Shown: positions 11,832-23,800 of the stretch, in pieces
Numbering within the stretch: the first letter of the stretch is position 1
How the letters are laid out: each line of letters starts with the position of its first letter
NCBI RefSeq assembly: GCF_041146795.1
Contig: NC_135178.1
Span: 4,966,844-5,030,843, forward strand
Source: Maylandia zebra
Lineage: Eukaryota > Chordata > Actinopteri > Cichliformes > Cichlidae
Length of the DNA stretch: 64,000 nucleotides
Direction of reading: 5' to 3'
Translations under genes and position numbers: made by a program
The notes under the pieces: generated by a model
Databases searched by the model: none
What the model saw: the letters and a program-made list of their open reading frames with translations, nothing else
Told to the model about the DNA's origin: nothing

Positions 11832-14800
11832 GTGAGTAACATTTGAAACTTCTGATACATTTTTTTTTCACATTACACATACGATTATGCACTGATCCAA
11901 ATGCAAACGCTAAAAAATCTCCAAGAACTGCGAACATATGGGCTCAAATTGTGGTCATAAATATTTTGTACTTGTAAATCAGGATTTGTATGTGTAAAAA
12001 GAATTTGTGTGTGCCTTAGTGATGTGTCAGTTGTGAACGAAATGGCTCTTAGAGCCGGGTCTTTGACGTGAACGACGCAAGCCGGCTCCTTATCGCGAGC
12101 CTCCCAGTCCTACTGCCAGTTTCTGGAAGACACCTTCTTCAAGCAGTGGTACAGGAAGAAGTCTGCATCCTTCAAGAAAAACATGATTTTCATGCAGGAC
12201 AATGCTCCATCACACGAGTCCAAGTACTCCACAGCGTGGCTGGCAAGAAAGGGTATAAAAGAAGAAAAACTAATGACATAATGACATGGCCACCTTTTTC
12301 TTTCTCTCACCCTCTCTCCCTCTTGCACTTTTTTTTTGCTTCATTCCGCATTTGAGCTTTGCGCTGGGATGAGGGGCGAGGGGCGGTAGTTACACTGGCA
12401 GTAGCACAGGAACAGAGCAGGAGGGAGAGAGAGAGAAAGAGAGCCAGGGACAACAACGTCAGATTAGAAAGGTATAGTAATCATCCACAACTATTTTCAG
12501 TTGCGGATGATAAAGGATTCAGAAAGTTTATTCATGCAGGTCCATATGACAGAGAGTATGCATGTTCTTTTTGTTCTGTCATGACAATTTAATTGTGGGA
12601 CATTACAATTTTGATGAAGATTAAAATTAAATTAATTGTGCACACATGATAACAATAACACTAAAGTGATAACGATGAACTCTTTCAGGGACATTCTTCG
12701 GAAAAATGGCTCTGCAGTAGATGCTGCCATTGCTGCGCTGCTGTGCACCTCCATCATGAACCCACAGTGCATGGGGATTGGAGGCGGGGTCATATTCACT
12801 GTGATGGACAGCTCCGGTAACAAGACACCCTCGCTACTCTTTGCTCAGCTCTGCTGTGGATTAATGTAGTAATATGTCATCTTTTCAAAGGTAAAGTGAA
12901 AATCATCACCTCCAGAGAGACTGTCCCCAGCAACGTGACCTCTGACCTGCTTAAGTCGTGTCCTAACACCACAGAGTGGACCGTGGAGTGGCCGCAAGGT
13001 GGGCTGTTTATCTGGCATAATGCTAATATTTATAAGGTTTTAGTCTAATCTGCTCTTGGACTCACCTTTATGACACAGCTAATTTATTCTGTACAGGTCA
13101 CTGCTAATGCACACTGTGAGTCATTCCTCATTCAGCTTTCCTCAAAAAAGCAAAACTGGGATAATATAAAAAGAAAAGAAAAAAGATAAAGCAAACCACT
13201 ACAGAGGGTTTGGCTGTCAGCAGATATTAAAGACAATGAGTCGGTGTCGTATATGACACTATCAGAATAATCTAGCATAAACACCATGAAATACATGCTC
13301 CTTAGTTTCAGAAACAACCAGAGAGATTGAAGTAGTCAGGTTTTTCTCCAAACTGGTCTTAACAGGTCTTTCTCTAAATGATACACAAGATGTAACACAA
13401 AGGTTTTAAAGGTGTAGTCAGTTATCTGTAGAGATATATTTTAAATTCTGCACCTTAATCTGCAAGTCAAACTCAAGATATGAAGGATCATACCTTTGTT
13501 TTATCACCTGAGAGGGTTCTTGTCATCAAAGAAGCGGAGGAAAGAGACAGCATGATTGGTGTAGGAGCCATATGAGTTGTTTCCGTCTGACTAAATGGGT
13601 TGGTTTAAGTGGACTCACTGTATTGGTGCATGGGTGTGGGGCGTGTCTCATGGGTGTGGTATAAGGTGAAGGTGGTTGCACTCACTTGTACACAGCACCT
13701 GATGTGATGAGCAGAAGGTAGGGTGAGCACGAGGCAAAACTTTCTGTTGACCGCAACATACCGCAACAGAGCGCAACAGAGCGCAACAGAGCACAACTTG
13801 AGCGTAACTTGAGCGTAACTTGAATGATTTTGTTGTATTTTAACTGGAACTTGATGGTGTTTGTATATCGGAGTACTAATTAATGCCATAAACCAGGTTG
13901 TAATTGGACATAATGGTTAGTACAGTTATCGACGAGTTGTAGTTATTTGTTTGTGCAATCTGTGCGTTTGTTTGATAGTTAATCCTATGTGCCGATGTGT
14001 ATATATTGGACGGTTGCATGTGTAAATAAAGAAGCAAATGTTACAGAAGTGTTTTGTGCGTTAATTGTTGCGCGTCATCAGGTGTCCTCATGTTTAGCCT
14101 GCCGCGGCCATTGGTTGGAGTAGCCGCAACAAATGTCAACAGAAAGCTCTCTTTTTAGGTTTTATTGGATTATTTATGAAGAGCTGAGTTTTATTGATGA
14201 TAGTTTTGTAGTTTGCTGTTGCCTTTGTCCACCCGCTTTTAGATTAAGCCTTTGGCTACACTAGCGCATTTTGTTCAGGAGTTTTGTTCCCCTGTTAGGT
14301 TTTAGCAGTACAGCTGCACAAGGCGTTGTACTGATTTGCTTTCTAGTATTTGTGCATCAGGCGGCTGAAGCCATTGGCTTGGGAGTACCGCCGCAGTTTG
14401 TGTTTAAGACAGTTTGTCTTCCTCACAGCTGACGGTATGGAGGTACATAAATACCCACCGCTAGTATGTACGGAAGACTAGGTTAAGTTAGTTAGGTTTA
14501 ATAGGCAGTTAGTGGGGGATATTGCTCCTGTCAATTGTGTATGGCCAGGGTTTATGAAGTGAACGTCATCAAGTTGAGGTGTTGGAATGAGGCTGTGTGG
14601 CATAGGTGCAGTTCAGCGTTTGGATTTCGTAATGTTTTGAAGAAAAATGGAGACACACCAATTAACACAATATGTTGATGTGGATGGAAAGAAAAGACAG
14701 CCAAAACCGACTGCTAAGGCTTTGGAGAATCAGATTGAAAGACTGCAAACAGAACGTCACACTAAGATTAATAAAATTAAAAAGGTCATAAAAATTATTA

Positions 14801-17800
14801 AAGAGTTAAAGCAATATGAGGATAATGTTTCAACTGTTCAGGCTCAGTTAGAGAATTTGTCTGTGTTGCTTAAAGAGGCGACTCATCTGCATGAAACCTT
14901 GCTTCCTTTGCTTCCTCAAGCAGAGCAAGAAAAACAAACTGCTTGGTTCATAAGTGTGCGAGCACATAATACTGAGTTTATGGAGGAGATAAAGAAATGG
15001 CTTCATGATGCAAAGGGAAACCCTCAGAGCAAAAATCAGGTGTCTGAGCTTGATTTGCCAGATTTAAATCCACCTGGTGTTGATTCCTCTGATCCATTAC
15101 CTGCTGGAAATGGTTCTGGTGTTTCTAGGCAGACCGGGAATGTTGGTAAAGGTGCTGCGATAGATGATGTTAATCCAAGTGATAGCATCTCTAATGTTGG
15201 AAACAAAAGTAGGAAAAGCAGATCATCACTCAGTGGCTCAATGGTTTCATCTGCCTTGTCAGCACGCATAAAGGCAGAGGCTGACATGGCTGCCCTTCTT
15301 GTTCGACAGAGGTTGTTGAAAGAAAAGCATGCTTTGGAAGAACAAGAAATACAGCTTAAGAAAAGAAAGGAGCTGCTTGACTTGGAAACTGAAATAGCAG
15401 CCTCAGCAGCAAAGGTGAATGTTTTAAAAACTTCTGAAATGTCCCGAGTCTCAAGTGCTGCTAATGTTAAATCCGATGGAATGAATTCGTATTTAGAACG
15501 AGAGCAGGGGCGTTTAGCCGTTTTAAATCCTAATGCTCCGACGTTCAAACCTGTGTTACCAGAACAACCATATCAGGGTGTGGATGCTAGTGATCATCAA
15601 GCACAGGTATTGGATGTAAGGCCCAAGTTTAAAAATACTTTTCAACCCAAGGTCGTTTCGTTGGAAAGGGCAGAGACTAAGTTGCATCAAGTATTTCCAG
15701 GTGCAGTTTCAACTACTCAGATGATTTCACAGTCCCACGCACAATCAAAACCTCTCACACATACAGGGCAAGGTGGTGAGGGTCATGATCATTTAGTCAC
15801 AGTTTTGAAGAAACAAAATGAAATTACAACTTTATTAGCTGAGCAGCAGTCTCTGTTTTTGTTACCAAGACGTGACATTCAGTTATTTGATGGCGATCCT
15901 TTGCAATATCAAACATTTATGAGAGCTTTTGAGCACATGGTGGAGAGTCAAGCTCACAGTGCTAAGGATTGTTTATATTTTCTCGAGCAATACACTAGAG
16001 GCCATCCAAGAGAAATGGTCAGAAGCTGTCATTATATGCCTGCTGAGTATGGATATGCTAAAGCTAAATCTTTGCTCCAAGAGAACTTTGGCAATTCGCT
16101 GAAAATTGCTGCTGCCTACGTCGAAAGGGTCAGTAAATGGCCGTCTATAAAATCTGATGATGTGAAGGCTTTGCAGGAATATGGGTTTTTGTTAAGGCAA
16201 TGTTGCAATGCAATGGGGGACGTTGAGTCCTTGCATGAGTTGGATGTCTCTGCTAATATGCAAGCAGTTATAAAAAAGTTGCCTTACAAGCTCAGGGATA
16301 AGTGGAGGAATGTTGTCTGCGATCTACAGGAGAGATTTCGGCGTAAAGTGTCTTTTTGCGATGTCGTTGAGTTTGTTGAAAGGCAAGTTAAGATTGCAAG
16401 TGATCCATTGTTTGGAGATATACAGGATCCTCCGACAGCCACTAGAAAAGATGCGAGGAATAGTAAGCCTCAGTTTTACCCCAAGGCTAAGCGGAGTAGT
16501 TTTGCTACTACAGTGGCCAAGGTGGAAGGGAAGATTGAGCCAGCACTGAGGCGAGAAAATGGTTCAGTTGTGACGAAGGCTTGCTTGTTTTGTGGAGCAG
16601 GGCATATGTTGGATTTGTGTCCTTCATTTGAAAGAAAGTTACACTGTGAAAGATTATCTTTTTTGAAAGAGAATGGTGTGTGTTATGGTTGTCTGCGCAT
16701 TGGGCACAGAAGCAGAGACTGTAGGAAACGTCTCTTGTGTAAAGTTTGTAATCAGAAACACCCCACACTCTTACATATTCACTCCAAGCGGAGGGAAAGT
16801 GTCGCAGTGCAAACTATAGGAGGGAGAGAACCATCAGATGAAGGTCCTTCTTGTGCTGTGCAAAGCAGTGGTGTTACTGGGGCCGGTGAGCAAAATAGTG
16901 CTCTGTCCGTAATACCAGTTAGAGTGAAGTCTAAGAAAGGTACTCAGTCATTGGTAACCTATGCTTTTCTGGATCCTGGGAGTTCAGCTTCATTTTGTAC
17001 GGAAGCACTCATGAATAGGCTAAATCTTTCAGGAAGGAAAACTGGCATTCTTTTGCGGACAATGGGTCAGGAGAAAATGGTCAGTAGCTATGTGGTTTCA
17101 GATTTGGAAGTAGCTGGTTTGGGTTTAGATAATTACTGTGATTTGCCTGACTTATTTACTCAAAAAAGCATGCCTGTTCATCAACGTAATATTCCCCGAC
17201 AGGAAGATCTCGAAAGATGGCCACATTTGCGCCATATTAACATACTGGAGATAAATTCCGGGGTAGACCTGTTGATCGGGACCAATGTGCCCAAGGCTTT
17301 GGAGCCATGGGATGTTATTAGAAGTCAAGATGGAGGTCCCTATGCAGTAAAAACTATGCTGGGTTGGACGGTGAATGGTCCTCTCAGAGAGGATTGTAAT
17401 ACTGACATTTTTGATGTGAGTGTTAATAGGATTTCCGTAGCAAGATTGGATGAACTGTGGAAACGTCAAATGAAGACTGACTTTCCAGAATGTATTCAAG
17501 ATGAGCAGTTGGCTTTGTCTAGAGAAGACCAGCAGTTTATGGAGTCAGTGATGGATTCTGCTAAGTTGGTTGATGGTCATTACACCATTGGTTTGCCTTT
17601 TAGATGCAATCAGGTAAACATGCCAAATAATAGGAAGGCTGTAGAACAGCGAGCTCTGAGCCTTAAACGAAAGTTTATTAGGAATGGTTCATTTCATGAC
17701 GAATACACCAGTTTTATGACTGAAGTCATTTCTAAAGGGTATGCAGAGAAGGTGCCTGTTGAAGAGTTCGATCGCTGTGATGGAGGATTATGGTATATTC

Positions 17801-20800
17801 CACATCATGGGGTGTATCACCCACAGAAGAAGAAGTTACGAGTTGTCTTTGATTGTGGTGCTTCGTTTCAGGGAGTGTCTCTGAATGGACAACTTCTGGA
17901 AGGCCCAGTTCTCACTAGCTTGCTAGTCGGGGTCATAACCAGATTCCGAAAAGAACATGTGGTGCTCATGGCAGATATTGAATCCATGTTTTATCAGGTC
18001 AGAGTACAAAGAGATGACTTAGATCTGTTAAGGTTTCTGTGGTGGCCGGACGGAGATCATAGTCAGGATCTGGTGGAATATAGAATGAAAGTACACCTCT
18101 TCGGAGCTACTTCATCCCCAAGTTGTGCGAATTTTGCCTTGAGGAAATGTGCAGAGGACAACAGAGATCATTTCAGACTAGAGGTTGTCAACAATGTTTT
18201 ACATAGCTTCTATGTGGATGATTGCCTTATCTCTGTTGGTTCTGAAGAGGAGGCAGTGAGGCTCTATCAGGAACTTGTTGCTCTTTGTGCTAAAGGAGGC
18301 TTTAAGCTCACAAAGTGGGTTAGCAACAGAAGAGCAGTGCTTGCTGCTATACCTCAACAGGAGCGATCCAAGGAGATGAAGGATCTGGATTTGGATAGTG
18401 ATGTGTTACCGGTAGAGAGAGTACTGGGTGTACAGTGGTGTATCCAATCGGATACATTCAAGTTTAAGATCACACTGAAAAACAAACCTCCAACAAGGAG
18501 AGGGATATTGTCCCTTGTGAGCTCAATCTACGATCCATTAGGGTTTTTGGCACCTGTGGTGCTGCCTGCTAAGTTGATCCTTCAGAAACTATGCAGAAGT
18601 CATTGGGGTTGGGATGATGTGTTGCCAGTTACTGTTGAACAAGAATGGACAGTTTGGCTAAATGATCTTTGCCTTCTTGCAGATTTTAAGGTCGACCGGT
18701 GCCTTAAACCTTCTGATTTTGGAGACGTTGCTTCTGCTCAGTTACATCACTTTGCAGATGCAAGCGAGGAGGGTTATGGCACAGTCACTTATCTGCTGTT
18801 GCGCAGCACCCAGAATCAAGTGCATTGTGCGTTTATAATGGGTAAAGCAAGAGTGGCTCCATTAAAACAAACTTCCATTCCTCGCATGGAATTGACAGCT
18901 GCCTTAGTTGCGAGTAGAATGGATAAGATGTGGAAAAAAGAGCTGCAAATGCATTTGCAGGAGTCGGTATTCTGGACTGATAGTACCTCGGTGTTAAGGT
19001 ATATCAGCAATGAAACCTCAAGGTTTAAAGTGTTTGTAGCAAACCGGGTGACCGAGATACTTAAAGTGTCCAAACCTTCCCAGTGGAAATATGTTAATAC
19101 ATCATGTAATCCTGCTGATCTAGCCTCCAGGGGGGTTAAGGTGCAAACCTTTTTGAGGGATGATTCTTGGTTGTCAGGGCCAAACTTCCTTGTTGAACCA
19201 GAAATTAATTGGCCAGTGAATCTTGATTTTGGAAAGAGCTCCATAAATGATCCAGAGATTAAAACGACTGTTTTAGTCAATGCTGTTGGTACAAACGAAT
19301 GCAAAGATGGGGTGATGAAGTTCATTACTTATTTTTCTTCGTGGACTCGTCTAAACAGGATGGTTGCATGGGTTCTTAGATTCAAAGATTTGTTGCAGGA
19401 ACTTAGTAAAAAGAGGAAACAGCTGGAAGAAAGCTTTGCATCAAGCGTGACTCAAGAAAATCTTGAGGAAAGGCTTAAAAGAGAGTTGCAAACTGTCAAG
19501 GACCATGCTGCTAAAGGATTTCTTTCGGTAGAAGAGCTTAACAAGGCAGAGAATGCAGTTCTTTGCTTTTGTCAAAGAAGGAGATATTCAGATGAAATCA
19601 GTAGGTTGCAGAGGGGTGACAGGGTGAAGAAGAGTAGTGAGCTCTATAGGCTTAATCCTAAATTTGAGAATGGTGTGTTGAGAGTTGGAGGTAGGCTTAG
19701 TAGGGCAGCTATGCCTGAAGATGCAAGGCATCCAACAATTATAGCCAGGGATCTGCATATTACTAACCTAATACTTCAACATGTACATCAGAAAATAGGG
19801 CATGGTGGACGTAACCACATGCTGTCCGAATTGCGGCAAAGGTATTGGGTTCCAGGTGCAAGCATTGCCATAAGGAGGATTTTGGCTAAATGCATAGTGT
19901 GTCGCAGACTTCATGCAGCATCAGGATATCAGATGATGGCAGACCTTCCACAAGATCGCATCTCACCCGATGAACCTCCATTTTCTCGGGTTGGAGTGGA
20001 TTGTTTCGGACCTTTTCAAGTTAAGCGTGGAAGGTGTGAAGTAAAGAGATATGGAATTATCTTTACATGCCTGGCTGTGAGAGCTGTGCATTTGGAGGTA
20101 TTGTCATCTTTAAGCACAGATTCTTTTATTAATGCGCTTCGTCGATTTATATCAAGGCGAGGTCAGGTATTGGAGATACGATCGGATAATGGTACCAACT
20201 TTGTGGGTGGTGAACGCGAGTTGAGAGAGGCAGTGGAAGGATGGAATCAGGCACAGATTCAGGAGATGCTGCTGCAAAAGGGCATTAAATGGATTTTTAA
20301 TCCTCCTGCTGGTTCCCATCATGGCGGTGTTTGGGAACGTCTCATAAGGTCTGTTAGGAAGGTGTTAAATTCCATTTTGAAAGTGCAGAATTTGGACGAA
20401 GAAGGCCTTTGTACAGTTCTTTGTGAGGCAGAGGCTATTGTGAACAGTAGACCAATAACTAAAGCCTCTACTGATCCTAATGATTTGGAGGCCTTGACTC
20501 CTAACCATCTGTTGTTGCTTAAGACCAAGCCATTGATACCACCAGGAGTGTTTCAGAAGGGGGACGTGTATGGACGACGTCGATGGAGGCAAGTACAGTA
20601 CATGTCTGACCTGTTCTGGAAGCGCTGGGTCAAGGAGTACCTGCCCCAGCTTCAAGAGCGTCAGAAGTGGCAGAGAATCGGACGGAACTTCATTCCTGGG
20701 GATGTGGTTATCGTTGTCGATGATTCTGCGCCTCGTAACTCTTGGGTGACTGGAAGGATTGTGGAAGCGATTTCTGACAGTAAAGGACTTGTACGTCGGG

Positions 20801-23800
20801 TTCGTGTTAAGACAAAGACTGGTTGTTTGGACAGGCCGATCACTAAAGTGTGTCTTCTACAGGAAGCAGAAGAGTCATGAAAATTGACATTTTTTAAATA
20901 TCTATTTGCATTAAGGTATATTTATTTATTTGGAATTGAAATTGTATTTTTGAATGTTTGATAAAAGATTGATTATGTTTATTAGTGTCTCCTACGTGGT
21001 AAGTATGCTGTAATTATTGCTCTAAAATAATTAGGGGCCGGTATGTAGGAGCCATATGAGTTGTTTCCGTCTGACTAAATGGGTTGGTTTAAGTGGACTC
21101 ACTGTATTGGTGCATGGGTGTGGGGCGTGTCTCATGGGTGTGGTATAAGGTGAAGGTGGTTGCACTCACTTGTACACAGCACCTGATGTGATGAGCAGAA
21201 GGTAGGGTGAGCACGAGGCAAAACTTTCTGTTGACCGCAACATACCGCAACATACCGCAACAGAGCGCAACAGAGCACAACTTGAGCGTAACTTGAATGA
21301 TTTTGTTGTATTTTAACTGGAACTTGATGGTGTTTGTATATCGGAGTACTAATTAATGCCATAAACCAGGTTGTAATTGGACATAATGGTTAGTACAGTT
21401 ATCGACGAGTTGTAGTTATTTGTTTGTGCAATCTGTGCGTTTGTTTGATAGTTAATCCTATGTGCCGATGTGTATATATTGGACGGTTGCATGTGTAAAT
21501 AAAGAAGCAAATGTTACAGAAGTGTTTTGTGCGTTAATTGTTGCGCGTCATCAGGTGTCCTCATGTTTAGCCTGCCGCGGCCATTGGTTGGAGTAGCCGC
21601 AACAATTGGTGTCTTGTTAAAATGTCATCCTCCTCCTCACCTCTAACCTCATCTACTGAATTAAAGTCAAGACTCTAATACACTAAAGAGTGCACAACTA
21701 TTCTTATTTAATTATTGAAAATAATAATTATTGGAAAAAAATAATAATAATAAAGTCAGCAACAAAAACCTAAATGATCTTATACCTCTTCAAAGAAATA
21801 TATAACAAGACCAGAGAAATTCAAATACTGGGTCAAAAAAACCCACATTTTTGTTTGCCAAAGGATAGCTGCTCCACAGTCCTGGGTCCTTTTTGTCATA
21901 TCTGTCATTTCATGATGCACTCGATGTGTTTTTTCTTGGTCAAAGGTTTGAACTGCAGGCAGGCCATTTTAACACCCAGGTACTTCTTCTGTGAAGCCAT
22001 GCTATTGTAATAGATGCAGCATGCGGTTTAGCGTGGTCTTGCTGAAATAGATGTCAACTCGATGGCAGCACAAGTTGCCTGTGTACACCTTTCAGCACTG
22101 GTGCATTGCCAGATGTGCAAGCAGCCAATTCTATAGGCAGTAAAATAATTACATACCTTCAGAGGTTTTGAATTGAGTGTTGATAACAAGCTGCAAAAAC
22201 AGCAGCACTTAACAACGTTAAAGCCCTTTACTCTTTAGGCCAGAATGCAGGATCCACATTTTCTTAAAAAAAATTTGATTTGTCTGACATTAGAACAGTT
22301 TTCCACTTTGCCTCAGTCCTTGTTGAATGAGCTTTGGCCCATTCAACATGTTTATGTTTAAAATGCAACACCGCCACCTAGGGGAATTTCCAATATTAAA
22401 ATGCCTTTATTAAATGCATTTGTTAAAAGACAAAAAAGGATTAATAAGCAATTGCAGCCCAGAGAATAATGAAAGGTGACTGTGGTACAGCCAACTCTAA
22501 TAGACTCTAATCGAGTCTGCAGAGAATGTCCACACATAAGGTCTTCATACAGTATTAGTCCTTTATTTTATCCAGGTAAAAAATCTCATTGAGATTAAAA
22601 ATTTCATTTCCAAGAGAGCCATGGCATCATGGCAACAAAAGTCAAAATAGACGCACCACATAAGTATATAACATTTAAAAAAATACAATATCCCGTACAA
22701 ACATGTGAGAAATATACAATAACAGATCTAATTAAGAGCGACATTAAATACAATGACACTGAGTAAAAGAGTTATTCTCTCGTTCCTTTAAGACAGACTT
22801 AAACTCCCCCAAGGTAACCAATTCTGATCATTTCAGTTCCTCCTGCAGATTATTCCAGGAAGCAGGGGCAGCGTAATTAAAAGCCTTTTTCTCCAATTCT
22901 GTTCTGATTTTTGGGCCAATCAATTGTATGATATTGTGCGAATGAAGGCTGTATTGGTTGTGGTTTTTACACATATAAACACATAAATAAGATGGAACCA
23001 GCCCAAGGAGAGGTTTATAGATAAACATCAACCAATCGGAGAGTCTACAAATATGGAAAGATGGACATTTAGCAGCAGCATACAAAGAACAATGATGTAC
23101 ACAATTTCCATAACCAGTAATAAAAAGTAAAGCACAATGGTACACAGTATCCAACCTCTTTAGGTAGTGAGCAGGTGCATTAAAAAATAAAAAGCAGGTC
23201 ACCAAAATCCATTAAAGGTAAAGAAGTTGCATGAATCAAGTGTTTTCTCATTTGGAGGGAGAAACAGGATTGATTTCTAAAAAAGAAACTTAGTTTTAGT
23301 TTTAACTTCGACACAAGCCTTTGAATTTGAGTTTTAAATGACAAATTCTGATCTATAATGATCCCTAGATACTTGTAAGATGTGACCATTTCAATTTCAG
23401 TTCCTTGAATTGTTGTAATCTTAGGAGATGTAGCTAACAACTCTTTGCCATTTGAGGATAACACGAACTTGTATTTCTATCGATTTAACACCAACTTAAG
23501 TTGGGTTAAATGGGACTGAAAAACATCAAAGGCAGACTGCAGAAATTGCAGGGTTGGTGAAGGAGATGAACAATAGATAATTGTATCATCTGCATAAAGA
23601 TGAAATGCAGCATTTGACAAATTATCACAAAGGTTGTTTATGTAAAGCGAAAAGAACAATGGCTCTAATATGGAGCCCTGTGGAACTTCTTTGGATACTT
23701 GGATACTGGGAGAAAAGAGGAAGTTTGCAGTCCATTGAATCAATGATGTCATTAACCACTTAAATAGCAGCAGTTAGTGTGCTGTGTTGTTTTCTGAATC

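Larger units (their letters stand above)
13560..21604 (+). mobile_element. Complete BEL/Pao LTR retrotransposon in ggt5 intron 3
   Basis: The element has 572- and 561-bp LTRs with TGT…ACA ends, a 515-bp leader, one open gag-pol frame of 2077 codons, and a purine-rich AGGGGCCGG stretch just before the 3' LTR. A perfect ATTGG duplication flanks it. Outside one internal repeat tract the two LTRs read identical to my eye, so the insertion is recent. It lies in the same transcriptional direction as ggt5 and could supply a promoter or poly(A) signal to the host transcript. No primer-binding site could be assigned with confidence. Confidence 0.95.

Noticed and set aside
13560..14131. LTR boundaries one base longer on the right (CAACAA)
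   Set aside because: The extra A is shared by chance with the leader and the flank; TGT…ACA ends plus the ATTGG duplication fix the boundary.
15036..15548. A 170-aa antisense frame in the BEL/Pao gag
   Set aside because: Shadow of the sense coding frame; no independent support.
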